47,074 nt of DNA, taken from positions 95,900 through 142,973 of the forward strand of contig MNCI01020571.1 in NCBI GenBank assembly GCA_015680685.1, given 5' to 3'. Positions within the stretch are counted from its first letter, which is position 1. The number at the start of each line of letters is the position of its first letter. The position numbers and the translations under genes were made by a program. The notes under the pieces were generated by a model. That model did no database searches, had not been told where the DNA came from, and was given only the letters and a program-made list of their open reading frames with translations. Origin of the DNA: Gnetum montanum. Lineage: Eukaryota; Streptophyta; Gnetopsida; Gnetales; Gnetaceae. Shown here piece after piece: positions 9,105 through 19,197 of the stretch.

Positions 9105-12100
9105 ATGGAGCCGGGTGGACCGAGTGATATGGCTGATGTTCAAACAAATCCAGAAATTGAGGCTGAAATAGAACTTGGTCAAGATGAGACTAAGTTTCAA
9201 ACATTGTGGGAACATGTCAAGGCGATTGATGAGGCCTTAGCCCATCCTGGTCCAGAGAATGTGGACGCGATCCATCACATTTTGAAAGATGTTGACTTAC
9301 CACAAGAAAAGATGGATCTTCGCTCCAAGGACAGGGTGAAATTGGCAGAGGCTAAGGTTTCGATCTTGGAAGGTCGTTTGGATCGCATGATCAACCTCTA
9401 CCATGATCTATTCGGATCCTTGGAAGAGGCACAAACAAAAGCATCCTTGGTTGAGGACCTAGTCGGTCGGGTGAAAGTTCTGGAGGATGCCTTGGTGGGG
9501 GTAAATCAGGAATTATCTGATTTGAAAATTGAAAACGCCATTCTGAAATCCTCTTTAGCAGGACGCTTGGCAGATGAGCCAGCAGCGACGGCCCGTATCA
9601 AAGCTAGAGAACCGAGTTCTTATGATGGGGAGAGAAATGATGCTAAAATTGATGCCTTCCTCCATGATATGGAGATGTACCTAAATACCGGGGGTGTCCC
9701 TGCAACCCAAAAGGTCTCCACAGCATCACAATTTCTCATAGGCAGTGCTAAGCTCTGGTGGCTTAGCCTTCTTCGTGCCCAAGAAAAGGGCACCACGACA
9801 GGAAAGATTGAGACATGGGATAGCTTGAAGGCAGCATTGATCAAACAGTTCCGTCCTGGGAACTCTGAATGGGTCGCTAGAACCAAGCTAGAGACCCTAA
9901 AACATTCAGGGAAGCTTGAGGATTACATCAATAGCTTCCAAGAGCTTATGTTGCTGATCCCTGATATGGGAGATCAGGATCGTTTCTTCAAATTTGTAAA
10001 TGGGCTACAACCATGGGCGCAAATGGAATTGCGTCGAAGAGGCATTGACTCTCTCACAGAGGCTATTGCGGCTGCTGGCACTTTTCTGGACTTCAAGGCA
10101 ACGAAGCCAGATAAGGGCAAGCTTGGGAAGGGTAAGCATGGCACGCCCTCCCACTCTCAGAGGACAGATACAGGTTCCATCAAGGGTGGAAACCCCTTCA
10201 GATCAGTTCAACAAGGCAGTCGCCCGATGGGTGGTCCTCCAGGAAACCAGGGCTCCCAACAAAAACGCAAAGATACGGGGAGCAAGTGGCAACCAGGGGC
10301 CAAGAAGAAGCAGTTTACAGGTGGCATCTTTAAGGGGCCAATTCAGTGCTTCTTGTGTCGTGGAAATCACTTGGCACGAAATTGCCCCCTGAGTTCAGGA
10401 AGGACTGAGCCTAGGCAGGGGCCAGCTCCTGGGAAACAATTAATGGCACTCGAATATCGTCCAGACGCATGCCTTCAGATCACTGATGGAGGCACACCTG
10501 GGGAACAGCGAAGGCTAGCGGTGATGATGGAGTTGTCAGACATGGTTACACAGAGGTCAGGAGCTGGAAACTCCCAGAATCCTAATCCTGATACTCTACA
10601 TCAGGTTCAATTGGCCCCAATCACTGTGAGCTCGAGTCAGCTAAGTGCCCTAATTGATAATGGGGCTAGTCACAATTACATGGTTCCAGCCATGGTGAAG
10701 GACTTGCAGCTAAAGATGGAACCCGTGCAAGCATCTTGTAAGCTGGCCAAGTTTAGACCCCTTCGGTGCATCGGGGTGTGTCGTGGTGTCCCTGTTCGAG
10801 TAGGCTCATGGGAAGGAGTGCTAGATTTTTCGATTCTAGACATGGACTCCTTTCAGGTCATTTTGGGGCAAGAATTTTTACGCAAGGCCAAAGTTTTCAC
10901 AGCCCCACATCTAGACTTGATTTTTATTTCACATGAAAGCTCCCCATGCATTGTACAAACTCATGGAGCACAGATGGGAAAGGATGGGGATGCTAGCCCC
11001 CAGATTGTATCACCAATGGTGATGAAACGTTTGGCAAGGGACCCTACCAGAAAGTTTCTGCTAGCTATGCAAACGGGTGATCCTTCTGAGGCATGTGGAT
11101 CGCAGGCTATTGTTGACCCATGCATAGCACAGGTGCTCGATAAGTTTAAAGATGTGATGCCACCTGAACTACCTGGTAGTTTGCCACCTCGGAGAGCAGT
11201 GGATCACAAAATTGAATTGCAGCCTGGCACTAATCCTCCTATCCAGAGGCCATACCGGTTAACAGGACCAGAATTGGGGGAACTGAAAAAGCAGCTTGAA
11301 GGATTAATGTCCAAGGGATACATTCGTCCCTCAAAATCCCCTTATGGGGCACCGGTGCTATTTGTTACGAAGGAGGATGGAACGCTACGGCTCTGCTGTG
11401 ATTATAAACTGTTGAATAAAAACACGATCAAGAACAAGTATCCAGTACCGCTCATTTCTGACTTGTTCGATCAATTGGCAGGGGCTCGCTATTTTACCCG
11501 GTTAGACCTCAGACAAGGATATTATCAGGTTCGCATTGCAGAAGGGGACGAAGCAAAAACTGCATGTGTAACACGGTATGGATCATATGAATGGACCGTA
11601 ATGCCGTTTGGGTTATGCAATGCGCCGGCTACTTTTTGTACGTTGATGAATGAGATATTTCGACCCTTCCTAGACAAATTTGTGGTCGTTTATCTTGATG
11701 ACATCCTAATATACAGCCAGACAATGGAGGAACATGCCCTCCACCTGCAAATGGTCCTTGAGAAGCTACGGGAAAATCAGCTGTTTGTTAAGAAAGAAAA
11801 ATGTGAATTCTGCTGCTCGGAGCTAAAATTTTTGGGGCATCTCGTGGGGTATGGGCAGGTAAAGCCAAACCCAAAGAAGGTAGAGGTTGTGCATAAATGG
11901 ACCACTCCCACTAATGTGCATGAGGTCAGACAGTTCATGGGGTTAGCTAGTTTCTATCGAAAATTCATCAAAAATTTCTCAGGAATTGCTGCTCCTCTGA
12001 CCAATCTGCAAAAGAAAGAAGTTGCATGGGAGTGGGACACAAATTGTCAGAAAGCCTTCGAGAGGATCAAAGAGGCCTTAACCTCCCATCCAGTGTTGGC

Positions 12101-12626
12101 ATTGCCCGATTTCTCAAAACCCTTTGAGGTTCACACGGATGCCAGTGACACTGCAATTGGGGGCATCTTGCTACAGGAAGGTCATCCTGTCGCTTATAAA
12201 AGTCGGAAGCTAAATCAAGTAGAGCAAAGATGGCCAGTTCATGAAAAGGAAACATTTGCTATTGTCCATTGCTTGAGAGCATGGAGACACTACTTGCTGG
12301 GAAGTCGTGTCCTCGTGAAGACAGATAACCTGGCCACTAGCTACTTGATGAATCAAACGAAGCTGAGGCCCAAACAGGCTCGATGGTTGGCCATGTTGTC
12401 TGAATTTGATCTGCAATTGACTTACCGTCCTGGGAAGGAGAACGTGGTGGCAGATGCATTGAGTCACCGTCCTCAACCTGCCTCTCAGCTCTTTTCCATC
12501 ATTGGGCCACAAACTTCACACATTCAATGTGATGAAGTGTTACTGGCAAGAATTCAAGATGGGTTGAAAAGGGACCCTCACATCATTGATTTAATGAAGT
12601 TGATAGAAACGGGGCGAGCACTATAG
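9105..12626 (+). CDS. Chromovirus polyprotein, gag-protease-RT-RNase H part
   Basis: This 1173-residue frame begins at ATG 9105 (strong context, AAT before and G after); an earlier in-frame GTG at 9081 is not needed. In order: a coiled-coil N-terminus (to about residue 160), a Retrotrans_gag capsid domain (about 170-300), a CCHC zinc knuckle CFLCRGNHLARNC (415-427), an aspartic protease with DNG at 518-520 instead of the usual DSG/DTG, a reverse transcriptase with LCCDY, MPFG and YLDD (863-866), and RNase H with TDAS (D1012), EKE and TDN. It ends at TAG 12624-12626 and the same frame continues into integrase, so this is one polyprotein with an amber interruption. The stop may be a point mutation (CAG to TAG would suffice); readthrough is possible but unsupported. 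Confidence 0.95.
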   Translation: MEPGGPSDMADVQTNPEIEAEIELGQDETKFQTLWEHVKAIDEALAHPGPENVDAIHHILKDVDLPQEKMDLRSKDRVKLAEAKVSILEGRLDRMINLYHDLFGSLEEAQTKASLVEDLVGRVKVLEDALVGVNQELSDLKIENAILKSSLAGRLADEPAATARIKAREPSSYDGERNDAKIDAFLHDMEMYLNTGGVPATQKVSTASQFLIGSAKLWWLSLLRAQEKGTTTGKIETWDSLKAALIKQFRPGNSEWVARTKLETLKHSGKLEDYINSFQELMLLIPDMGDQDRFFKFVNGLQPWAQMELRRRGIDSLTEAIAAAGTFLDFKATKPDKGKLGKGKHGTPSHSQRTDTGSIKGGNPFRSVQQGSRPMGGPPGNQGSQQKRKDTGSKWQPGAKKKQFTGGIFKGPIQCFLCRGNHLARNCPLSSGRTEPRQGPAPGKQLMALEYRPDACLQITDGGTPGEQRRLAVMMELSDMVTQRSGAGNSQNPNPDTLHQVQLAPITVSSSQLSALIDNGASHNYMVPAMVKDLQLKMEPVQASCKLAKFRPLRCIGVCRGVPVRVGSWEGVLDFSILDMDSFQVILGQEFLRKAKVFTAPHLDLIFISHESSPCIVQTHGAQMGKDGDASPQIVSPMVMKRLARDPTRKFLLAMQTGDPSEACGSQAIVDPCIAQVLDKFKDVMPPELPGSLPPRRAVDHKIELQPGTNPPIQRPYRLTGPELGELKKQLEGLMSKGYIRPSKSPYGAPVLFVTKEDGTLRLCCDYKLLNKNTIKNKYPVPLISDLFDQLAGARYFTRLDLRQGYYQVRIAEGDEAKTACVTRYGSYEWTVMPFGLCNAPATFCTLMNEIFRPFLDKFVVVYLDDILIYSQTMEEHALHLQMVLEKLRENQLFVKKEKCEFCCSELKFLGHLVGYGQVKPNPKKVEVVHKWTTPTNVHEVRQFMGLASFYRKFIKNFSGIAAPLTNLQKKEVAWEWDTNCQKAFERIKEALTSHPVLALPDFSKPFEVHTDASDTAIGGILLQEGHPVAYKSRKLNQVEQRWPVHEKETFAIVHCLRAWRHYLLGSRVLVKTDNLATSYLMNQTKLRPKQARWLAMLSEFDLQLTYRPGKENVVADALSHRPQPASQLFSIIGPQTSHIQCDEVLLARIQDGLKRDPHIIDLMKLIETGRAL

Positions 12627-14018
12627 TTCAAAATGAGGGATGGACTGCTTTGGTTTCGAGATAACCATATATGCATTCCGGATTGGGATGGTCTACGCAA
12701 GGAGATCATCCAAGAATGCCATGACACTCAGTGGGTAGGGCACCCAGGACAGCAAAGGACCTTGGCTCTCATTGAGAGAACTTTCTTCTGGCCGAAAATG
12801 TATCGAGATGTGATTGCTTATATCCAGAAGTGCCTGGTGTGCCAGCAGGATAAGGGGTCTACGGAGCGTCCGGGTGGTCTTCTCCTGCCCTTGGAAATCC
12901 CTCCTTTTCCATGGGCTACAGTGTCCATGGACTTCATCACGGGATTGCCAAATATTCAAGGTTTAAGCAGTATTATTGTTGTGGTGGACAAATTCTCTAA
13001 GTTTTCCATATTCATTCCCTGCTCGTCACAGTGTTCAGCTGAGGACACAGTAGCATATTATTTTGACAGGGTGGTTCGATATTTTGGGTTGCCCATGAGC
13101 ATTATTTTAGATCGTGATCCGCGCTTCACAAGTGCTTTCTGGCGAGCACTATTTGGCATGATGGGTACCACCCTCAAAATGTCAACGAGCTTTCATCCGC
13201 AGACCCATGGGCAGATGGAACGGATGAATTGGTTACTTGAAGAGTATCTTCGTCACTATGTTTGTAGTGATCAAAAGAATTGGCCATTTCTATTAGGGAT
13301 TGCCCAGCTGAGCTATAACATCCAGAAGTCCTCAGCTACTGGGTTCTCTCCTGCAGAACTAGTAATGGGAAGGCAACCCATTACCCCTCATATGGTCTCT
13401 CCCTCATTGCAGGGACGACATCCCACAGCGGATGAATTCTTGAAGAGGTGGTCTGAAAATGTTGATACAGCCAAGTATCATCTGGAGAGGGCAGCACAAC
13501 GAATGAAAAAGTATGCTGATCGAAAACGCCAGCCTCGTGAGTTCAATGTGGGAGATTGGGTCCTCCTGAAGTTGGACCCACGCCAGTTTAAACCGAAACA
13601 GGGAACTACCTCCAAGCTGATGAGGCAGTATGATGGTCCCTTCCGGATCATCGATAAAATCAACCCTGTAACGTATAAGCTTCAGCTACCGATCAATATG
13701 GACCGAGTCCATCCAGTTTTTCATGTCAGCATGCTGAAGCCATTGCCGGATGGGTTCCCATATCCAGAGAGAAGCCTCTCAATCAGAGAGCGACCTTGTA
13801 TCCAATCTATACAAGGAAAGAGAGCAGAATGCATCCGGAATTTCCGGACCACTGGCCATGGGACAGATTTGAAAGTGGAGTTCCTTGTCCATTGGAAACA
13901 TCGCCCTGACTCAGACGATAGCTGGGAATCACTGGAGCGCTTGAGGTCCCAGGAAAAATTGATCCTGGACTTCTGTAGGGAGCAAGCAATTGACCTCCCA
14001 CCTTGGCTGCTCCGATGA
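12627..14018 (+). CDS. Chromovirus polyprotein, integrase and chromodomain part
   Basis: These 463 codons are in the same frame as the upstream polyprotein, after the TAG. The integrase has an HHCC zinc-binding region (ECHDTQWVGHP ... KCLVCQQDK) and a DDE core: SMDF (D at 12930), LDRDPRF (D at 13110) and QMER (E at 13218), the last two 35 residues apart. HPQTHGQ replaces the common HPQTDGQ. The C-terminus has the HPVFHVSMLKPL region and then a chromodomain (about 13850-13980; VEFLVHWKHRPDSDDSWE), which in chromoviruses helps target insertion to marked chromatin. With the upstream TAG in place it lacks its own natural start; ATG 12633 is just the first in-frame Met. It encodes no independent gene. 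Confidence 0.93.
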   Translation, partial: FKMRDGLLWFRDNHICIPDWDGLRKEIIQECHDTQWVGHPGQQRTLALIERTFFWPKMYRDVIAYIQKCLVCQQDKGSTERPGGLLLPLEIPPFPWATVSMDFITGLPNIQGLSSIIVVVDKFSKFSIFIPCSSQCSAEDTVAYYFDRVVRYFGLPMSIILDRDPRFTSAFWRALFGMMGTTLKMSTSFHPQTHGQMERMNWLLEEYLRHYVCSDQKNWPFLLGIAQLSYNIQKSSATGFSPAELVMGRQPITPHMVSPSLQGRHPTADEFLKRWSENVDTAKYHLERAAQRMKKYADRKRQPREFNVGDWVLLKLDPRQFKPKQGTTSKLMRQYDGPFRIIDKINPVTYKLQLPINMDRVHPVFHVSMLKPLPDGFPYPERSLSIRERPCIQSIQGKRAECIRNFRTTGHGTDLKVEFLVHWKHRPDSDDSWESLERLRSQEKLILDFCREQAIDLPPWLLR

Positions 14019-14612
14019 TGGATGGAGAAACCTCCCGTGAAAAAAAAAAAAAAATCAGAAGAGGTGCGACATGTGGTGCCTTATAGGATTCGAGAGCGAA
14101 TTCCTATGGGAGTCGGCCTCAAACATGGGAGGAAGATGCCTGGAGCCATTCAAAGTGCTCTATAGGCGATGGGGCTTAAGATTCAAGGAGTGTTGAACTT
14201 AAGACCCCTAGATCTTGGGATCAAACAAGTCAGGGGACGCCCTGGAACTCGTGGATCCCTAGGTCGGTGCGTTCTATCATGTTGCAATGATAGACCACTT
14301 GATGTCCTCCCATAGCTTGGCATTTTAGGCCAGGTATGGAAGGATGGACAGTCCAAGTCTTGAGGAGTGATGCTCTTGACTTGGGTGTCAGATGCTAGGA
14401 TGAGTCCGGATCCTAGGAAGACGGTCGAGTTCAACACAAATGCTTTACGGCCTTAGGCCCTAGCAGTTGGACCTTCCAGAACCAAAGATCCCTTCGAATC
14501 GACTCAGAATAGCATGGGCGTACTTCCCCGGAATTGACGGAATTCTCCCTTGGTTTTGATGTAGCAGCCTCGCGGGTTACCCAGGCCATGCTCCGAGGTC
14601 GTCGCTCGTTTT
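14019..14612 (+). other. 3' untranslated region of the chromovirus
   Basis: About 600 bp lie between the polyprotein stop and the polypurine tract. They include a 14-base A run at 14041-14054 just after the stop codon. No further gene is seen. Confidence 0.7.
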
Positions 14613-14624
14613 AAGCGGGGGAGA
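14613..14624 (+). other. Polypurine tract of the chromovirus
   Basis: AAGCGGGGGAGA lies two bases before the 3' LTR. This is the classic polypurine tract form of plant gypsy elements and primes plus-strand DNA synthesis. Confidence 0.92.
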
Positions 14625-14626
14625 AT

Positions 14627-15191
14627 TGTGAGAGAGGTAGCAGGGTTTTTGGTAGCCTGCTACCTCCCCCACGGTTCGGGGGCCGTGGGGGCACAAGGGG
14701 TCCTCCTCTCCTTGTGTCTTCGGAACCATACTGGCATGGCAGTTCCATGCATTAGTAAGAGGAGGCTACGACCTACCTCATTACCCCACTCGGTAGGACC
14801 TTGCCTGGGAGGGTTGCGTAGTTCAACTCTGCGTTGGGGTGTTTTACCGGGTGTGTTATGGGACGTGTTATGGGTATGTTGCGTGCGCTCCTTGGAGCGC
14901 GACACCAACTACCAGCACGCGGTGATGAATCTGGAGGGTTCAGCTGGTAGTCCCCGTGGTGTCCACGTGAGTGGAGCAAGGGAGCGCTATTTAGCTTGTT
15001 AGCGAATCGTGAATATTGTTTATGAAACACCGCTCAGGAGACATGCTAACACTAACACTTTGGTTGTTGGCATGTGTTTCAGGATTGTTGATTGCTAAGG
15101 CGTATTCCTCTTGAGTTTTGTCCCGAATTCAGAATCTGCTTGGGAAACTCTTGGGGTGCCGAACAACGTTCTTTGGGGCAGCGTTGTTACA
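14627..15191 (+). repeat. 3' LTR of the chromovirus
   Basis: This 565-bp copy matches the 5' LTR with two differences in total. It ends TTACA and is followed by GGCAC (target duplication) and the continuing copia gag frame. Confidence 0.97.
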
Positions 15192-15465
15192 GGCACAATG
15201 CAATTTCAAGAACGAAGCCAAATAACATGTTCAATGAAGAAGGGAAAAAATTAAACCTAAAAGTGATAAGTACAATTCATTTATGTCTTTTAGATTTAGT
15301 ATTACTTAATGTTTTCAAAGTTTCTTCTACCAAAGGTTTGTGGGATAAAATGTAAGTTTTATATCAAACAAAGTCCCTAACTAATAAGCTATTTTGAAGA
15401 AATAATTATATGAATGTAAAATGGTTGATGGCACAACTACTACAGAACACCTAAACATCTACAAC
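15192..15465 (+). pseudogene. Ty1/copia gag, 3' part (after gypsy insertion)
   Basis: The frame resumes from the duplicated GGCAC as HNAISRTKPNNM, then LNLKVISTIHLCL and LLNV...GLWDKM, a stop, LYQTKSLTNKLF, and after a frameshift DGTTTTEHLNIYN. This is the conserved order of the copia gag domain (ISTI.LCL, GLWDKL, LYQSKSL.NKLFLR, TEHLN). It ends at the start of repeat copy B, so the rest of gag and all of pol are gone. The 5' part is at 8268-8372. Confidence 0.88.
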
Positions 15466-16100
15466 AGGAGAAGGCATGATGAAGAGTGTAATGGAAATAG
15501 TTAATATGATGATAATATCAAATAGTCTATTATAAAAAACATAAACTGTATAAAGAAAAAACGATGTAAGAATTACCCATATGAAGAATAGATGATGGAA
15601 ATCCACTATGTGTAAAAGAGTGGAAGACAAAATAATGACTATAAAATAGGAAAAAATGACACAATGAAGAAGATTTCATGACAAAGATGAATTTACTTGA
15701 GCAAAGGAAGATGAAACAAATAGATAAATGATTATATGATTATTTGTATTTATACAAGATCACTGAAAGTAGTGGTAAATCCCCAACTAGAAGTGTTGGT
15801 GGATCAAGAGAGATTTCTTAATCTAAGAAGTATGAAACAACCAACAGTGAAGTTGAGTGAAGAATTATTAGGAGAAGAACGGAAATAATAATTTATATAA
15901 ATAAGTATAATTACATAATATTTTACAAGAGATAAAATATTATAAATGTGACAAATGCAATGAGAATGATTCACGTTATAGGAAATAATTGAAATCCATT
16001 ATAGTTAAAAGGAAAAATCAAATTCATCCATGTATATATAATGGATATAATCAAGTATTTAAACGTGTGAAATGAGTAATGAAATAAATGTATGTATGTT
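15463..16100 (+). repeat. Dispersed direct repeat, copy B (~640 bp)
   Basis: This segment matches 6778-7417 in the same orientation with many small indels. It begins at the abrupt end of the copia gag remnant (shared junction word ACAGGAGAA), and similarity stops after AAATGTATGTA. No coding capacity is seen. Confidence 0.85.
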
Positions 16101-16680
16101 GGGTATGTACACAATATATGGAGATATTTTACTATTTTTCTACTAATTTTGGATATGGATTTTTGTAAGAATCATTCCAACAATTTTTGTTAGGTTGGAT
16201 TTTGCAAATCATGAGCTTTGTGATTATAATTGAATGTTGGTGCTATCATGATTTCTGCACAAATGTGATTTGTAATGTTGGAAAGGGAGAGATGTAGTTA
16301 TTTTTTCCCTGTGATGATCAATTTGGAGTCTTGGAGATTTTATTTAACTTAGTACCTTTCTCAAATTTATTGTTTCCTATTTTCATCTTAACATGCTCAT
16401 TAGGTTTCATCGGTTACACATGAGAATTTTTGAATTTCTCTTCTCATTTTCATATTGTGAATTTGGTTATTTGGCTATTAATCCTTTTTCCTATTAAATT
16501 TTTCCCGACCTTATAATCATGTTGGTTTTAGTTCCTCTCTTTGTAATTCAATTTTTGGAATTGTCCTTATTCATGTTGATCCTTGTTCTTGAGATGTTGT
16601 GTTCATACTTGTATTTCCTTGTCCATCCTCATCATTTTGGATTTTTTCCTACTATTTTTTGGTATTTTCCAGCTCAAACA
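16101..16680. other. T-rich intergenic DNA, no gene seen
   Basis: Open frames here (16519 and 16583, 67-76 codons) are translations of T-rich DNA that run into the minisatellite, with no domain signature. Confidence 0.6.
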
Positions 16681-16959
16681 AGACATCCTAGACCTCTACC
16701 AGATGTCCCACCTACTAGTTAGTTTCCTTAGCAAGATGTCTCCACTTAAGTTGAAATGTCTCATCTCAACTCGAGATGTCTTAGCTTTGTTTGATATGTG
16801 CCACAACTACTAGAGACATCTCACCTTCTCATGAAACGTCTCACCTAAGATGTCCCTAATTTTCCAAAGACATCCCACCAACATCATAGATGTCCCAATC
16901 TTGCTTGAGATGTCTCACCCAAACATCTCCTAATTCTTAAGATGTCTTTCCTAAAAGCC
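16681..16959. repeat. Degenerate 20-bp minisatellite
   Basis: About 14 units of roughly 20 bp begin with AGATGTCYCA or the variant AGACATCYCA. Examples are AGATGTCCCACCTACTAGTT (16701-16720), AGACATCTCACCTTCTCATG and AGATGTCCCAATCTTGCTTG. Most units keep the 20-bp phase while the second half varies. Some are shorter and one spacer is longer. AGATGT and AGACAT alternate as unit heads. No known family is recognised. Confidence 0.8.
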
Positions 16960-19038
16960 TAGTTCTACCATAAACTTAGATTTTGTGAAGTTTAATACTC
17001 TTGTTTAACCTATAACTTGGATTTCTTGGTCTCTATGCTTCCAAATCCCTATCAAATATTTTGTATTTGTTGAATTGACATTGATCTTATTTGGATCTTT
17101 TATTGTTGGATTATATCCTTTGCTTAGTTGATTATTATTTGGCTAAATCTTTGTTGATGATGTGTTCTCTCAATTTATTGTGATATTCATTTCACCTCTT
17201 TTGATCATCTAAAACTTTTTTGTAATCACATTTCCATGACATGATTCCATTGATTCATTTTATTGGGATCTTAAGTTTTGTTGCACCATCTTATATCAAG
17301 TGGACATTTATTAGTATGTGCATTGACGCTTATGAGATTGTTGGTTGTTGATGATTTTGATTCTTTTCATGTTGTTATATAATTGATCTTTTGGCATCTT
17401 GATCACATTCTTCCCTTGTGAATTTTATTGACATCTTCAAGTATTGTTGAGGTCTCTTGAACATTGAGTTTAGTTCTCTTTGATGTTAGACTTTCCATGT
17501 ATTGGGTTTGGATGATAGTGATGTGTGATTCTTTGGATTGGTATCCTCATGAGGATATCTTAGATTTTTGGGTTTCTATATGAGATGAAATCTCTTATTT
17601 TATTATTTCCCTCCACTCTCAATTTGGATGCAATGTTTATGTGTTGTTTGGTTGTTGGCTGATGGAGCTAGCAATGAATTTGCATGGTTGGTTCAAGATG
17701 GGCTCCCTAGAGATGGTTTTGTGATGGACCCCCACTAGGATGCATCAATGTGGCTTTCACTAGAGGCCCCATCATATGAGAAAGGAAGATTCCATGGCTC
17801 ATTGATCTTTTCTGTTTTGTGCCTCTAGAATATTAGAGGTGATATCCTCAATGACACATCTAGCATCAATGTATTTTGGATGGTTCATATTCTAGTTGAG
17901 ACTAATAATAAATCCATGTGCATGGTAATTTTATATTTGGTTTGTACACATGTTGGTTTCTGGCATTTAGCAAGTACACATGAAAACATGATACACATTT
18001 CACATGGAGTGTGGTATGTGCTAGTCTCGTTATTTATGGTGATGATTAGAGTGGGATAATCTTGGTTTTGACATTGTATGATGGATGAATGTTTTGGATG
18101 AATTTTTGTGTGTTTGTCTAAATGTTTGGTTGTTTGTTTCTATTCATTCTGAGCTAACATATTTTGTAGATCAACCATGCTTCTCTTAATCCCCATGAGA
18201 TCTATTCATTCAATTATTAGAGTTGTTGCCAAGGTTTCTCACTCAATTTTATACTAATAACCCATTTTATTTTGAGGTTGATTGGTTGGGAGTAGATGGG
18301 AGATCTTAGAGGATTTTTTATGATGACATGAGCTTTTGATGATATTATGTTTTAGCTTAGAGCTTGGCTATTATATTTTTGCATTTTTAGCATTGTATTA
18401 AACATTAATTTTCTTTTCTCATTTATGGAATTATGGATAATGTATGATTCAAACCTATGACATTATATTATTCACAAATATTATGGGATTTAGTTTTGCA
18501 AATTATGTTACTCTTTTCTTTTTTAGCATATTTATATTTATGCAATTTTTATATTCTTGCATTTCTTTCTTCTATTGTTTAGTTTTATCTTCTCTTTTTT
18601 TAGGGTCACGGCTTCATGCTAGGTGTTTTCATCTCCTTTTGCTACATAGTTTGTTCATTCATGTCTCTTGCCATGACCATTCATTTCATCTAGAGTTCTA
18701 ACCAACATAATGCTCTCCAACCTAAAGCTTAGGAAGGAGGGTGTTACAAATTACCTAGTGTACTTAAGTATTGTACTTGATGTTGATGAATGGATGCTCA
18801 TAGCTAAATCTTGATCATGTGTTTTACTTTCTTCTAGGGGTGTAGATGTAGTATTCATGAACTTAAGGCATAGTCTACTTAGATTCTATCCTTAGAAGTT
18901 TAGGGCTCCTAAGCAGTATTTAAAAAGACATAGGACATTACTATTACACATAGTTAATAGAAAAATATATAATATCTATCACACAATGAGTTAAGAATAG
19001 ACTATATATCTAAGCTATGTTTATCCAATGTTAACAAT
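16960..19038. other. AT-rich intergenic DNA, no gene seen
   Basis: No coding frame with a recognisable domain is visible on either strand. The frame at 18444-18701 is a hydrophobic translation of T-rich DNA. Confidence 0.55.
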
Positions 19039-19197
19039 GAGGTGTTAGTCTAGTGGTAAGACTCTTGATTTGAAAGCTTTAAGTCATGGGTTTGATTCTA
19101 GTGGGTAATGTTGAGTTATAAAATCTTAATTAGACTATATATCTTAGGGTGTACCTATATTACAACCCTTTTAGGGTTCCAACATCCTCCCAAATGT
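19039..19197 (+). mobile_element. tRNA-derived SINE-like element S1
   Basis: GAGGTGTTAGTCTAGTGGT contains a good RNA polymerase III A box (TAGTCTAGTGG, 19046-19056). GGGTTTGATTCT (19088-19099) is a near-consensus B box about 40 bp downstream, the spacing found in tRNA genes. It is not a functional tRNA gene: no acceptor stem pairing or discriminator is seen. Its body (AATGTTGAGTTATAAAATCTTAATT) and tail (TTCCAACATCCTCCCAAAT) recur near 39540-39615 (copy S2). Confidence 0.6.

Larger units (their letters stand above)
8373..15191 (+). mobile_element. Young Ty3/gypsy chromovirus, nearly intact
   Basis: This is a full-length 6.8-kb LTR retrotransposon. It has 564/565-bp LTRs that begin TGTG and end TTACA, an initiator-Met-tRNA-like primer site, one polyprotein frame ordered gag, protease, reverse transcriptase, RNase H, integrase and chromodomain, a polypurine tract, and a 4/5 matching target duplication. 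The LTRs differ only by one substitution and one 1-base indel, so insertion was recent. The body is visibly richer in G and C than its AT-rich surroundings. The polyprotein is interrupted once by an in-frame TAG (12624-12626). It lies inside an older copia gag pseudogene. Confidence 0.97.

Noticed and set aside
16681-16959. CRISPR-like array
   Set aside because: Units are contiguous ~20-bp degenerate repeats without distinct spacers, in a plant nuclear context; this is a minisatellite.
19039-19110. Functional tRNA gene
   Set aside because: A and B boxes are present, but acceptor-stem pairing and a proper anticodon arm are not. Related diverged copies elsewhere point to a SINE-like repeat.
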